From positions 1-48,590 of the forward strand of contig NZ_CALUAK010000005.1 in NCBI RefSeq assembly GCF_943914015.1: a DNA stretch of 48,590 nt, in the 5' to 3' direction. This DNA comes from an uncultured Corynebacterium sp. Its GTDB lineage: Bacteria; Actinomycetota; Actinomycetes; Mycobacteriales; Mycobacteriaceae. Position 1 is the stretch's first letter. Each line of letters starts with the position of its first letter. Made by a program: the position numbers and the translations under genes. Below, piece after piece: positions 16,122-24,897 of the stretch. The notes under the pieces were generated by a model, which saw nothing but the letters and a program-made list of their open reading frames with translations, was not told the origin of the DNA and did not search any database.

Positions 16122-17408
16122 GTGACTGAAAGTGTAAAACTCGATACCGTTGACGAGGCCATTGCCGAGATTGCTGCAGGCAGGCCCGTTGTTGTCGTAG
16201 ACGACGAAGACCGCGAGAACGAGGGCGATATTATCTTCGCCGCGGAGAAGGCCACCCCGGAACTCATGGGGTTCCTCGTCCGCTACTCCTCCGGCTACGT
16301 CTGTGCTCCGTTGACCGGAGAAGACTGCGATCGTTTGCATCTTCCTCCCATGGTTCAAAACAACCAGGACGTGCGTGGAACCGCGTATACGGTGACCGTC
16401 GACGCAGCTACGGGTACGACTGGAATTTCTGCGACCTCGCGCTGCGAGACGGTACGGCGCCTGGCGAGTGCGACGTCAACACCCGATGACTTCACCCGTC
16501 CGGGGCACGTGGCTCCGCTGCGCGCACGCGAAGGCGGTGTCCTCGTTCGCGCCGGCCACACGGAGGCATCGATCGATCTCGCCCGCCTGGCAGGGCTCCG
16601 TCCTGCTGGTGTGCTGTGCGAGGTTGTTTCTCAAGACGATCCTACGGACATGGCTAGGCTTCCGGAGCTGCGTCGCTTTGCTGATACACACGGTCTCAAG
16701 CTCATTTCCATTGCGCAGCTCATCGAATGGCGACGCTCCCACGAGAAGCTCGTTGAGCGCGTTGTAGAGACCAAGCTCCCCACGGAATATGGCGAGTTCA
16801 AGGCGTACGGCTACACCTCGCTTGTCGACGGCGTTGAGCACGTCGCTCTCGTCGCCGGTGAGGTGGGAGATGGCAAGGACATTCTCGTGCGTGTGCATTC
16901 CGAATGCCTCACCGGTGATGTCTTTGGCTCCCGTCGCTGTGACTGTGGCCAGCAGCTGCATGCCGCGTTGAAGAAGATCCAGGAAGAGGGCCGTGGCGTG
17001 TTGCTGTACATGCGTGGCCACGAGGGTCGTGGCATTGGTCTGCTCGCCAAGCTTAAGGCGTACGAGCTGCAGGACAAGGGTGCCGACACCGTCGATGCAA
17101 ACCTGGCTCTGGGCTTCCCCGCGGATGCGCGCGAGTACGGCACGGGTGCGCAGATCCTGGCCGATCTTGGTGTCAAGAGCCCGAAGCTCATCACCAATAA
17201 CCCCTCCAAGCGTGTGGGACTCGACGGCTACGGCCTGGACATCGTGGATCGCGTTCCGATCTCCGTTGAGGTGAGCGAGGACAACTACCGCTACCTGGAG
17301 ACCAAGCGCGACAGGATGGGACACGAGCTGCCGGAACTTGATGAGTTCGCCCACACGCACGAGGACTTTGTGAAGGCTCTGCACGCGAACCATCCGCACA
17401 ACGACTAA
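16122..17408 (+). CDS. ribBA: Bifunctional DHBP synthase / GTP cyclohydrolase II
   Basis: The protein feeds both entry branches of riboflavin synthesis. The N-terminal half makes 3,4-dihydroxy-2-butanone 4-phosphate from ribulose 5-phosphate (acidic loop DDEDRENEGD; TTGISATSR); the C-terminal half opens GTP (zinc site CLTGDVFGSRRCDCG; catalytic RGHEGRGIGL). GTG 16122 is preferred because AAGGTGA (16110-16116) precedes it at good spacing; GTG 16113, three codons upstream, is the alternative. From 16122 it is 428 residues. The rib order D, E, BA, H is the standard corynebacterial one. Confidence 0.95.
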   Translation: MTESVKLDTVDEAIAEIAAGRPVVVVDDEDRENEGDIIFAAEKATPELMGFLVRYSSGYVCAPLTGEDCDRLHLPPMVQNNQDVRGTAYTVTVDAATGTTGISATSRCETVRRLASATSTPDDFTRPGHVAPLRAREGGVLVRAGHTEASIDLARLAGLRPAGVLCEVVSQDDPTDMARLPELRRFADTHGLKLISIAQLIEWRRSHEKLVERVVETKLPTEYGEFKAYGYTSLVDGVEHVALVAGEVGDGKDILVRVHSECLTGDVFGSRRCDCGQQLHAALKKIQEEGRGVLLYMRGHEGRGIGLLAKLKAYELQDKGADTVDANLALGFPADAREYGTGAQILADLGVKSPKLITNNPSKRVGLDGYGLDIVDRVPISVEVSEDNYRYLETKRDRMGHELPELDEFAHTHEDFVKALHANHPHND

Positions 17409-17476
17409 ATGTCGCAAAAGCCGTAAAGGCTACTGAGGGATGGTTGCGGAGTCTCAAGGCCCGCATCATCCATTGG

Positions 17477-17520
17477 TATAGTTTTCTATGTTCTCGCGCT
17501 CCGGCCACTGTGGCCGGAGC
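17477..17520 (+). promoter_or_regulatory. Candidate ribH promoter with a leader hairpin
   Basis: An extended -10 (TGG followed by TATAGT 17477-17482) has no clear -35. The leader then contains a perfect 10-bp hairpin (GCTCCGGCCA 17498-17507 with TGGCCGGAGC 17511-17520, 3-base loop) 26 bp before the ribH ATG. No T-run follows, so it is not a simple terminator; it may stabilise the mRNA or control translation. Confidence 0.45.
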
Positions 17521-17546
17521 CGACAATCAGCGAAGGAAGTGAAGAG

Positions 17547-18056
17547 ATGTCCGGAGCCGGCTTGCCCACGTTTGGGACGATCGATGCGACGGGGTTGTCC
17601 GTCGCGGTTGTGTCCTCGACATGGAATGTGGAGATCACCGACATTCTCCACGAGCACGCGATCGCAAAGGCGAAGGAGCTGGGTGCGAGCGTCTACGATG
17701 TGCGCGTCGTTGGGGCTTTGGAGATCCCCGTTGTCGTTGCCAAGCTGGCTCCCCACTTCGATGCCGTTGTGGCCACTGGTTGCGTGGTCAAGGGCGGAAC
17801 CCCGCACTTCGACTACGTCTGTGATTCCGTGACAGAGGGGCTGACCCGTATCGCCTTGGATTCTGGCACCCCGATCGGAAACGGTGTCCTCACAACGAAT
17901 ACGCTGCAGCAGGCGCGGGAGCGCTCCGGCGTGGAAGGTGCCAGCGAGGATAAGGGCGCGGATGCCATGTTTGCGGCTTTGCACACCGCGTTGACCTTGA
18001 AGAAGATCGATACGGATCTGAAGAGCAACAACGTAGACGGAATCGACGCTCGCTAG
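17547..18056 (+). CDS. ribH: 6,7-dimethyl-8-ribityllumazine synthase
   Basis: The enzyme condenses the products of the RibA and RibB branches to lumazine, the substrate of RibE, and forms a hollow oligomer in other bacteria. The 169-residue protein has SSTWNVEIT, GALEIPVVVAKL and the phosphate-binding segment GCVVKGGTPHFDYVCD; Lys replaces the usual Arg before the Gly (normally IRGETPHF), a mild change. The 3' part LTTNTLQQARERSG is also typical. ATG 17547 has GAAGGAAG upstream. It is separated from ribBA by 138 bp with its own promoter candidate. Confidence 0.95.
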   Translation: MSGAGLPTFGTIDATGLSVAVVSSTWNVEITDILHEHAIAKAKELGASVYDVRVVGALEIPVVVAKLAPHFDAVVATGCVVKGGTPHFDYVCDSVTEGLTRIALDSGTPIGNGVLTTNTLQQARERSGVEGASEDKGADAMFAALHTALTLKKIDTDLKSNNVDGIDAR

Positions 18057-18101
18057 GGGCGCTAGGATACGCGTTAGAACAGGCAATAGAGGAGAATGCA
18101 G

Positions 18102-18671
18102 ATGAGTGAACAGGACACGCCACAGGATTCACATGAGGTGCAGCCAGACGTGGCACCGGCCGCGCCGTCGCAGCCGAGTGAGCGTGACATCACGCGCATG
18201 GTTGCGCTGGATCCCACCATCACCTCCTCCAAACCATGGACTTTCGAGATTCGCTCCCCGTACCTGACCAAGGTGATGATCGTGGTCATGGTGCTGGTAA
18301 TCCTCGGCGCCGCCTTCATGACGGTCGCAGTGGGCATAGACGAAAATGGTGCAGCACTCACTGTCACCGATGACCTTGCCTTCGTAGGCATCGGCATCAT
18401 CGGGCTTTTCCTGTGCCTGCTGATCCGTCGGCCCCGCGTGCGTGCCAACGAGGATGGGGTAGAGGTGCGCAACTTCCTGGGCACCCGCTTCTACCCGTGG
18501 GAGATCGTCTACGGCCTCGCGTTTCCCAAGGGTGATCGCTGGGCGCGTCTGGAGCTTCCCGAGTTCGAGTTCGTTCCCATGCTGGCCTTCCAGGCTGGTG
18601 ACGGTGAGCACGTCGTCCGCAAGGTGCACGAGTTCCGCGAGCTGGAAAACGCCTACATGCCCGACGAGTAA
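18102..18671 (+). CDS. Membrane protein with bacterial PH domain
   Basis: This 189-residue protein has a hydrophilic, Pro- and Ser-rich N-terminus, two membrane helices (about residues 53-80 and 95-112), and a C-terminal region (RPRVRANEDGVEVRNFLGTRFYPWEIVYGLAFPKG) typical of the short bacterial PH-like domains common in actinobacteria. Its function is unknown. A similar gene follows ribH in C. glutamicum and mycobacteria, as I recall, so the link is old, but no role in riboflavin transport or synthesis has been shown to my knowledge. ATG 18102 is preferred over 18096 because GGAGA (18091-18095) is then 6 bp away. Confidence 0.85.
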   Translation: MSEQDTPQDSHEVQPDVAPAAPSQPSERDITRMVALDPTITSSKPWTFEIRSPYLTKVMIVVMVLVILGAAFMTVAVGIDENGAALTVTDDLAFVGIGIIGLFLCLLIRRPRVRANEDGVEVRNFLGTRFYPWEIVYGLAFPKGDRWARLELPEFEFVPMLAFQAGDGEHVVRKVHEFRELENAYMPDE

Positions 18672-18716
18672 GTACTCCTTTTCCTCCCTCCCCACGTGCT
18701 TCCCGTCCCACGTTCT

Positions 18717-18750
18717 CCCGCCGCACAACAGTGTGCAGGCGGGGTTTTCT
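18717..18750 (+). terminator. Rho-independent terminator after the rib genes
   Basis: CCCGCC-GCACA (18717-18727) pairs with TGTGC (18732-18736) and GGCGGG (18738-18743) with one bulged A, loop ACAG, followed by GTTTTCTCGTT. Confidence 0.85.
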
Positions 18751-18792
18751 CGTTCATGGTGTGCTAGACGGATTTTAGGCATTTCGTTTACG

Positions 18793-18852
18793 CCCCGTCC
18801 TCGCACTGGACTCGCACCGTCCGCCCGTCCTCGCGCTGGATGCGCGCCGTAC
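18793..18852. repeat. Imperfect 30-bp tandem duplication
   Basis: Two copies of a 30-bp unit (18793-18822 and 18823-18852) share CCCGTCCTCGC, CTGGA and CGC.CCGT in order, with a few substitutions. It is intergenic, between the rib terminator and uvrC. Confidence 0.6.
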
Positions 18853-19035
18853 CCGCGCTGTCTTCCAATGTGGGCTCCAGGTAGTGCTTGTCGACGTCCT
18901 GTTGTCGCTGTGTACTCAACACCGAACTCGTCGCCGTCGCGAGGGGCTGGAGCTACCGAGTTCGGACGTGGGGGAAAGATGAACATTGGGATGGGTGGGC
19001 TACATTGGTTGTAGTCCGTGGAAGGAAGTGTATTT

Positions 19036-21027
19036 GTGGCAGATCCGTTGAGCTATCGTCCGGCACCGGGAACCATCCCCGAAGAGCCCGGTGTATACAA
19101 GTTCCGGGATGCACACAGGACGGTTATTTACGTCGGCAAGGCGAAGAACCTCCGGGCGCGTCTTGCTAACTACTTCCAGCCACTGCACGATTTGCACCCG
19201 CGTACACGGCAGATGGTCACCACCGGCGCGTCAGTGGAGTGGACCGTCGTCGCCTCCGAGGTAGAGGCACTCCAGCTCGAGTACACGTGGATCAAGAAAT
19301 TCGATCCCAAGTTCAACGTCATGTACCGGGACGATAAGACATACCCGATGCTTGCCGTTTCCCTCAAGGAGCAATACCCGCGGGCGTTTCTCTACCGCGG
19401 CCCGCGCCGCAAAGGCGTGCGCTATTTTGGCCCGTACTCGCACGCGTGGGCGATCCGCGAGACACTCGATCTACTCACGCGTGTGTTTCCCATCCGCACA
19501 TGTACCAAAGGGGTGTTCAACCGCCAGCGTCAGCTCGAGCGACCGTGTCTTTTGGGATACATCGACAAGTGCAGTGCCCCGTGCATTGGGCGTGTGAGTG
19601 CGGACGAGCACCGCGAGATCGTTAACGGGTTCTGTTCCTTCATGGCGGGGCAGACGGATACCGTGACGAGAAGCCTGAAGAAGCAAATGAATGAGGCAGC
19701 GGAGGCCCTCGACTTTGAAAAGGCCGCGCGACTGCGCGATAACCTGGGGGCGATCTCCAAGGCCATGGAACGCCAATCCGTCGTCTTTGGGGACGGAACG
19801 GATGCCGATCTCATCGCCTTTGTCACCGACGAGCTGGAGGCCGCCGTCCAGATCTTCCACGTCCGTGGTGGCCGCATTCGCGGCCAGCGCGGTTGGGTCG
19901 TGGAAAAGGAAGGTGACGAGCCTGTTGCCCAGCTCATGCAGGACTTCCTCATGCAGTTTTATAACGATGTCAGCCAGGCGCGTGAAGAGACGGCGGTGGA
20001 GCTGCAGCGTCGTGGTGTGGATCAACTCTCCCACGTGGAGGTGTCTCACAACAGCGTGGTTCCCAGGGAAGTGCTCGTGCAAGAACTGCCACTCGATGTC
20101 GAGGTGGTGCAGGAGCAATTGGAGCAGCTCCGGGGCGCGCAGATCTCGCTGCGCGTACCACAACGCGGCGAGAAGCGAGAGCTCATGGAGGTCGTTGAAC
20201 GTAACGCCAAGGAAGCGTTGAAGCAGCACAAGCTGAAGCGTGTGGGGGATCTTACCGCCCGCTCAGCTGCTATCGAGCAGCTCAAAGAATACCTGGAGAT
20301 GGACGAAGCCCCGCTGCGCATCGAATGTACGGATATTTCCCATATCCAGGGAACAGACGTCGTCGCCTCGCTCGTCGTATTCGAGGATGGCCTGCCCAAG
20401 AAGTCGGACTACCGGCGCTACATCATCCGCGACGAACCAGGAAACGATGTCGCTTCCATTGCCGAGGTCACACGGCGTCGCTTCAAGCGCCATAACGAGG
20501 ACAAGCTGGCCATGCCGGAGGACGAGGAATTCACCGATGTGCAGGCCTCGAAGCGTTTCGCCTACCCGCCTCAACTGTTCATCGTCGACGGTGGCCTGCC
20601 ACAGGTCCACGCAGCGGCAGAAGTTTTCGAGGAATTGGGCATCACTGATGTCAAGCTCATCGGGCTTGCGAAGCGCCTGGAAGAGGTGTGGATTCCCGAT
20701 GATGACGACCCGCTCATCCTCCCTCGCTCGTCGGAGGGACTGTATCTTCTGCAACACCTGCGTGACGAGGCACACAGGTTTGCCATTACCTTCCACCGGC
20801 AGAAGCGTTCCAAGCGGCTGCGTGTGTCTGAGCTAGATTCGATCCGCGGTCTGGGCGCACAGCGAAAGACCGATCTGGTCAAGCACTTCGGTAGCGTGAA
20901 GCGACTGAAGCAGGCTAGCCTTGAACAAATCGAGGAGGTCAAGGGCATCGGCCCCAAGTTGGCAGAGTCTATCTTCACGGCGCTGCATCCAGACGGAGCT
21001 GCGCCGACGCAGACGCAGGAGCCGTAA
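19036..21027 (+). CDS. uvrC: Excinuclease ABC subunit C
   Basis: UvrC makes both incisions in nucleotide excision repair with UvrA and UvrB. The 663-residue protein has the GIY-YIG nuclease (PGVYKFRDAHRTVIYVGKAK, residues 19-45), a UVR motif that binds UvrB (MNEAAEALDFEKAARLRD, about 215-240), the RNase H-like nuclease (ECTDISHIQGTDVVASLVVF; FIVDGGLPQVHAA) and a C-terminal helix-hairpin-helix pair (IRGLGAQRKTDLVKHFGS; EEVKGIGPKLAESIF). GTG 19036 is chosen because GAAGGAAG (19020-19027) precedes it and it gives MADPLSYRPAPG; GTG 19018 is an upstream alternative. Confidence 0.97.
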   Translation: MADPLSYRPAPGTIPEEPGVYKFRDAHRTVIYVGKAKNLRARLANYFQPLHDLHPRTRQMVTTGASVEWTVVASEVEALQLEYTWIKKFDPKFNVMYRDDKTYPMLAVSLKEQYPRAFLYRGPRRKGVRYFGPYSHAWAIRETLDLLTRVFPIRTCTKGVFNRQRQLERPCLLGYIDKCSAPCIGRVSADEHREIVNGFCSFMAGQTDTVTRSLKKQMNEAAEALDFEKAARLRDNLGAISKAMERQSVVFGDGTDADLIAFVTDELEAAVQIFHVRGGRIRGQRGWVVEKEGDEPVAQLMQDFLMQFYNDVSQAREETAVELQRRGVDQLSHVEVSHNSVVPREVLVQELPLDVEVVQEQLEQLRGAQISLRVPQRGEKRELMEVVERNAKEALKQHKLKRVGDLTARSAAIEQLKEYLEMDEAPLRIECTDISHIQGTDVVASLVVFEDGLPKKSDYRRYIIRDEPGNDVASIAEVTRRRFKRHNEDKLAMPEDEEFTDVQASKRFAYPPQLFIVDGGLPQVHAAAEVFEELGITDVKLIGLAKRLEEVWIPDDDDPLILPRSSEGLYLLQHLRDEAHRFAITFHRQKRSKRLRVSELDSIRGLGAQRKTDLVKHFGSVKRLKQASLEQIEEVKGIGPKLAESIFTALHPDGAAPTQTQEP

Positions 21028-21104
21028 GGGGAGAGGAGTGAGCCCCACGGGGCGTCGACAAGCAGCACAAGGAAACATTGCGCAGAAACGGTAGAGTTGA
21101 CGGT

Positions 21105-22016
21105 ATGACCAATCAGACGACCTCCGGTGATGAGGGTACGAACGCATCACTCTCCAACAGCAACAACCGGCCAGTGCTGCTAACCGGAATGTCCGGTGCA
21201 GGGCTTAACACGGCATCCCGGGTCTTGGAAGACATGGGCTTTTTCGTCTCCGAGAACCTGCCACCACAGATCATCCTGGAGCTTGTGGAGCTCGGATTTG
21301 CGGAGGATTCGCCGGTGAACAAGCTGGCGGTTGTGACGGATGTCCGTTCCCGTGACTTCCGCGGAGGCCTGACACAGACGATCGACGAGCTCGGGGCTCG
21401 TGGGCACACCCCGATTGTCATGTTCCTCGAGGCGCGTGATGATGTGCTTATTCGGCGCTTCGATTCCGTGCGACGGACACACCCCCTGCAGGGATCCGGC
21501 ACGTTGCAGACCGGCATCACGAGGGAGCGACAGATCCTTTCCTCGATTAAGGAAAACGCCGACATCGTCATCAACACCTCGGATCTCAGTATCCACGACC
21601 TGCGACGCGCCATCGAGGCGCGGCTGGCCACCATCGCCCAAATGAAGCGGCACATCACCGTGCTGTCCTTCGGTTTCAAGCACGGCGCGCCGTCGGATGC
21701 CGACCTCATCGTTGACGCGCGATTCCTGCCCAACCCGTATTGGGTACCGGAGCTGCGCCCCTTCCGCGGTGTGGATAAGCCCGTGTCTGATTACGTCCTC
21801 AAACAACCGGGCGCGCAGGAGTTTGTGGACAAATTCGTCGACATGCTGAACACCATGGTCCCCGGCTACCGCAGGGAAGGGAAGAACTTCATCACGATCG
21901 GCGTGGGCTGCACAGGTGGTCACCACCGTTCCGTGGCAGTAGCTGAGGAAATCGCACGCCGGCTGCGTGAAAGCGGCGAGGAAGTGTCCGTTTCTCACAG
22001 GGATATCAGCAGGTAG
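21105..22016 (+). CDS. rapZ: RapZ/YvcJ-family nucleotide-binding protein
   Basis: The 303-residue protein belongs to the RapZ (YvcJ) family; in E. coli RapZ controls decay of the sRNA GlmZ, while the actinobacterial role is little known. The C-terminal domain is typical (IGVGCTGGHHRSVAVAEEI; HRDIS at the end). The N-terminal P-loop reads GMSGAGLNTA (residues 28-37), so the Lys of a normal GxxGxGK[ST] is Leu34 and nucleotide binding may be changed. ATG 21105 is favoured by similarity; TTG 21078 with AAGGAAA upstream is possible. It belongs to the conserved uvrC-rapZ-yvcK-whiA cluster. Confidence 0.93.
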   Translation: MTNQTTSGDEGTNASLSNSNNRPVLLTGMSGAGLNTASRVLEDMGFFVSENLPPQIILELVELGFAEDSPVNKLAVVTDVRSRDFRGGLTQTIDELGARGHTPIVMFLEARDDVLIRRFDSVRRTHPLQGSGTLQTGITRERQILSSIKENADIVINTSDLSIHDLRRAIEARLATIAQMKRHITVLSFGFKHGAPSDADLIVDARFLPNPYWVPELRPFRGVDKPVSDYVLKQPGAQEFVDKFVDMLNTMVPGYRREGKNFITIGVGCTGGHHRSVAVAEEIARRLRESGEEVSVSHRDISR

Positions 22017-22319
22017 CTCGTAGCCGGTACCTGGCACTGGATGTCTCGCCTGGTATACGGAACCGGGTGCTGTACCTAACACCAGGACCTGGTTCGCCGT
22101 GGCTGTGCGGTGGCTGCTTATAGATAATCGCCGGTAGCAATCTACCGCGGTGGTGAGGGGCACTGAGACGAGCCGCTTGTGCAGGTGCTCTGTGTGAAAA
22201 GCGAAGCCTGGTGACGGTGGATCGACGAGGCGCAACTAACCTAAAACATTATTAATAGGGAAGGTGCTTACTTTCCCTCCTTATGTTCGTGCTGAACGAA
22301 GCGAAGAAAGGGGCGACAC
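22017..22319. other. rapZ-yvcK intergenic region
   Basis: No gene is seen. A 9-bp imperfect stem (GAACCGGGT 22060-22068 with ACCTGGTTC 22087-22095, one G-U) lies after rapZ without a T-run. An AT-rich patch (ACATTATTAATAG near 22247-22259) may hold the yvcK promoter, but no clear -35 is present. Confidence 0.5.
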
Positions 22320-23291
22320 GTGGCAAAGATCGTGTGTTTGGGCGGAGGCCATGGGCTTTTCCAAACCCTGACGGCATTTCGGCTAAGGGGCGAAGAGGAT
22401 ATCACAGCGGTGGTGTCCGTTGCAGATGACGGCGGGTCCTCCGGCCGTATCCGCAAGGAACTGGATCAAATCCCGCCGGGAGACCTCCGGATGGCCATCG
22501 CGGCGCTGACCCCGGATCCCGCAGGGCCAGAAGCCGTTCCGTGGGAGGAGCTTCTGCAGCACCGCCTCGGTGGACACGGGGCGCTTGCGGGGCACGCCGT
22601 GGGCAACCTTCTCATCGCTGCATTCACGGAGATCACAGGCAGCGCTGTTGCCGCGCTCGATACCGTGGTGAAGGCAACAGGTGCTATCGGTCGCGTTTTG
22701 CCGGTGAGCTGCCAACCGCTACAGATTGAAGCCGATGTCTCCGGACTGAACCACACCAATATCGGGAATATTTACCCGGTCCGTGGCCAGGTTGCTGTCG
22801 CCTCGACGACGGGGTCGGTGCAGCGCGTTCGCCTCATCCCCGAAAATCCGCAGCCCTGCGAGGAGACCATGGATGCTATCCGCGACGCGGAGATCATCAC
22901 GCTCGGGCCAGGGTCCTGGTTCACCTCCGTCATCCCCGACGTGCTTATCCCCGGTATCGAAGAGGCCATCAACGAGTCATCGGCGGTCACCGTCGTGGTG
23001 TTGAATCTGTCGGCTGAGCCGGGGGAGACCGCTGGTTTTACCGCAGAGCGACACCTGTACATGCTTAAACGGCATTCGCAGCGCCTGCAGGTGGATTATT
23101 TCCTTGTAGATAAGAACATGGTGAACTCCGAGAAGGAGCAGCGAGAGCTGATCATCTCCGCGACAGATTTTGGTGCCAAGGTCTTGTTCCAGGACCTATG
23201 TGAGAAGGATGAATTTGGAACCCCGACCGATAGGCACGACCCAGTGTTGCTTGGGGCAGCCCTGGCGGAGGTCCAGAACGCCCGTTTGTAG
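22320..23291 (+). CDS. yvcK: YvcK/CofD-like gluconeogenesis factor
   Basis: The 323-residue protein has the family's N-terminal Rossmann segment CLGGGHGLFQTLTAFR and VVSVADDGGSSGRIRKEL, and the internal GHAVGNLLIAA. YvcK (CuvA in mycobacteria) is needed for growth on gluconeogenic carbon sources and for cell-wall homeostasis in other Gram-positives, and it binds UDP-sugars. It is related to CofD but is not known to make F420. GTG 22320 has GAAGAAAGGGG (22303-22313) at good spacing. whiA follows after 198 bp, as in most Gram-positive genomes. Confidence 0.95.
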   Translation: MAKIVCLGGGHGLFQTLTAFRLRGEEDITAVVSVADDGGSSGRIRKELDQIPPGDLRMAIAALTPDPAGPEAVPWEELLQHRLGGHGALAGHAVGNLLIAAFTEITGSAVAALDTVVKATGAIGRVLPVSCQPLQIEADVSGLNHTNIGNIYPVRGQVAVASTTGSVQRVRLIPENPQPCEETMDAIRDAEIITLGPGSWFTSVIPDVLIPGIEEAINESSAVTVVVLNLSAEPGETAGFTAERHLYMLKRHSQRLQVDYFLVDKNMVNSEKEQRELIISATDFGAKVLFQDLCEKDEFGTPTDRHDPVLLGAALAEVQNARL

Positions 23292-23345
23292 CAATGTAGG
23301 CAGGTAGGAAATGGAACTGGAAGGGTGTTTTTCCTACCGTCGCGG

Positions 23346-23374
23346 TTAAGACTGGACAGCGGGTAAAATATAAA
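23346..23374 (+). promoter_or_regulatory. Probable whiA promoter
   Basis: TTAAGA (23346-23351), 17 bp, TATAAA (23369-23374), about 115 bp before whiA. A 9-bp stem (GGTAGGAAA 23303-23311 with TTTCCTACC 23330-23338) lies just upstream, after yvcK, and may weakly terminate. Confidence 0.5.
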
Positions 23375-23489
23375 GCCGGTTGAAACCGTTGAGAAACGAG
23401 CTCGAAGTTTGGGATCTCTGCCCGCAACAGCTCACCCGTGAGGCCGCTGTTTGTGAGCAGAGTAAGGACGTAGAAAGAGGCATTGAGGG

Positions 23490-24434
23490 ATGACGCTGAC
23501 AGATGATGTGTGTGCAGAGCTGGTCACAGTTCCGCTGGAACGCACGTCGGCCGCAGCAGAATTGGCCACTTTCATCCGCCTCAACGGCAGCTTTGAGCAG
23601 ACTCCAGATCTTGTCCTCACAGTGTCCTCCGAGTCCCCGCGCGTGCTTAATCGCATCGCGGTCCTCTTGCACGAGGAGCAGATGGTGGATGCAGAGATTA
23701 CCGGCAGTACACTCGTTGTCCGCGATCATGTGGCAGCCCTCATCCGCAAACTCGGTCTGGTCACCCGTGCAGGACAACCCGTGCGCGGGCTGCCCGTTTT
23801 CATTGTTAACGGCTCGATGAAGGATGCAGAGTCGGCGTGGCGGGGTGCGTTCCTCGCAGCCGGAACGCTCATGGAGCCCGGTCGCAGTTCCTCCCTCGAT
23901 ATCCAATGCCCGTGTCAGGAAGTGGCGTTGGCGCTTGTCGGCTGCGCACGCCGCCTCAACCTCGTGGTGAAAAGCAAGGAGGTGCGCGGCTTTGACCGGG
24001 CCGTGCTGAAAGATGACCACGATATTGGCGCGTTGCTCACCCGGTTCGGGGCACCCCGCACGAGAATAACGTGGGAGGACGAGCTGAAGAAGCGTCAGAA
24101 GAGCGCCTCCAATTCGCGCCTGGCGAACTTTGACGATGCCAATATGCGTCGCTCGGCGCAGGCGGCTGTTGCTGCCGCTGCCAAGGTAAGTAGGGCGTTG
24201 GAGATCCTCGGGGACGATGTGCCCGACCATCTGGCTGAGGCAGGCCACCTGCGTATTACGTATCGGCAAGCGTCCCTCGAGGAATTGGGCAAGCTCGCCG
24301 ACCCGCAGATGACGAAGGATGCCATCGCCGGCCGTATTCGCCGCCTGCTGACAACCGCCGATCGGCGGGCGAAGGAGCTCGGTATTCCGCCGACCGCGGA
24401 GGCGCTGAAGCACCTCGACGAGAATGAGCAGTAG
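23490..24434 (+). CDS. whiA: WhiA-family DNA-binding regulator
   Basis: WhiA joins a LAGLIDADG-homing-endonuclease-like N-terminal domain (about residues 15-200, here without nuclease function) to a C-terminal helix-turn-helix (about 225-305; LRITYRQASLEELGKLADPQMTKDAIAGRIRRL). It controls sporulation septation in Streptomyces and is linked to cell division in non-sporulating Gram-positives. The 314-residue length is normal. ATG 23490 is preceded by AAAGAGG (23475-23481) at 8 bp. Because of the yvcK neighbour, this is the standard pair. Confidence 0.96.
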   Translation: MTLTDDVCAELVTVPLERTSAAAELATFIRLNGSFEQTPDLVLTVSSESPRVLNRIAVLLHEEQMVDAEITGSTLVVRDHVAALIRKLGLVTRAGQPVRGLPVFIVNGSMKDAESAWRGAFLAAGTLMEPGRSSSLDIQCPCQEVALALVGCARRLNLVVKSKEVRGFDRAVLKDDHDIGALLTRFGAPRTRITWEDELKKRQKSASNSRLANFDDANMRRSAQAAVAAAAKVSRALEILGDDVPDHLAEAGHLRITYRQASLEELGKLADPQMTKDAIAGRIRRLLTTADRRAKELGIPPTAEALKHLDENEQ

Positions 24435-24649
24435 CTCCAGCTAACCGGACCGAAAAGCACTCCGTCGATGTGCGGTTGAGGCGTGGCTAGCGCACTATCC
24501 ATTGTTGCCGTGATTGCGACTGGAGCAACCTAGGTAGGTGAGTGAGGTAGATGGCTCTGGTTTGGTGGCAAAGACAACCGGCACCTTCACCATGGAAAAG
24601 TCCCAACGTGCTCCCAAAAGGTGTGAATGTTCCCAGCATAGAAAGTACC

Positions 24650-24665
24650 TGTGATGAAAAACACA
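24650..24665. promoter_or_regulatory. GlxR (CRP-type) site candidate upstream of gap
   Basis: TGTGATGAAAAACACA matches the TGTGA-N6-TCACA consensus at nine of ten arm positions. GlxR is the cAMP-dependent global regulator of corynebacteria, and glycolytic genes are among its reported targets. The site lies 440 bp before the gap start, so its distance to the true promoter is uncertain. Confidence 0.45.
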
Positions 24666-24891
24666 CGGGTGAACCTTTTGTACTTTCGGAGCGAATGGGA
24701 AGGTCAATCAATGCGCGAAGCAAACGGACATTTACCCACTAGAATGGGCACAACCAAAAAATAGGCGGGGAGTGTGTCCGGGCAACGGGCGAGAAACGGG
24801 CAAAATCTCACCCCTAAAATGCCCGCTTGGGGAGTAAAACCGGGCGCATAAATCCTTCGGCTCATGCAGGAACCAAAATATCCAGGTAGAG

Positions 24892-24897
24892 TATAAA
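24892..24897 (+). promoter_or_regulatory. Candidate gap -10 element
   Basis: TATAAA at 24892-24897 is the best -10 match before gap; no good -35 is visible. It would give a leader of about 205 nt. Confidence 0.35.

Larger units (their letters stand above)
18672..19035. other. Gap between PH-domain gene and uvrC
   Basis: No gene is seen. The stretch contains the rib operon terminator (18717-18750), a duplicated 30-bp unit (18793-18852) and a weak -10-like TACATT (19001-19006) before uvrC. Confidence 0.6.

Noticed and set aside
16476..17417. 313-residue minus-strand frame opposite ribBA
   Set aside because: Antisense shadow of ribBA.
24480..24600. Possible tRNA or small gene after whiA
   Set aside because: No cloverleaf could be drawn and no start with a ribosome site is present.
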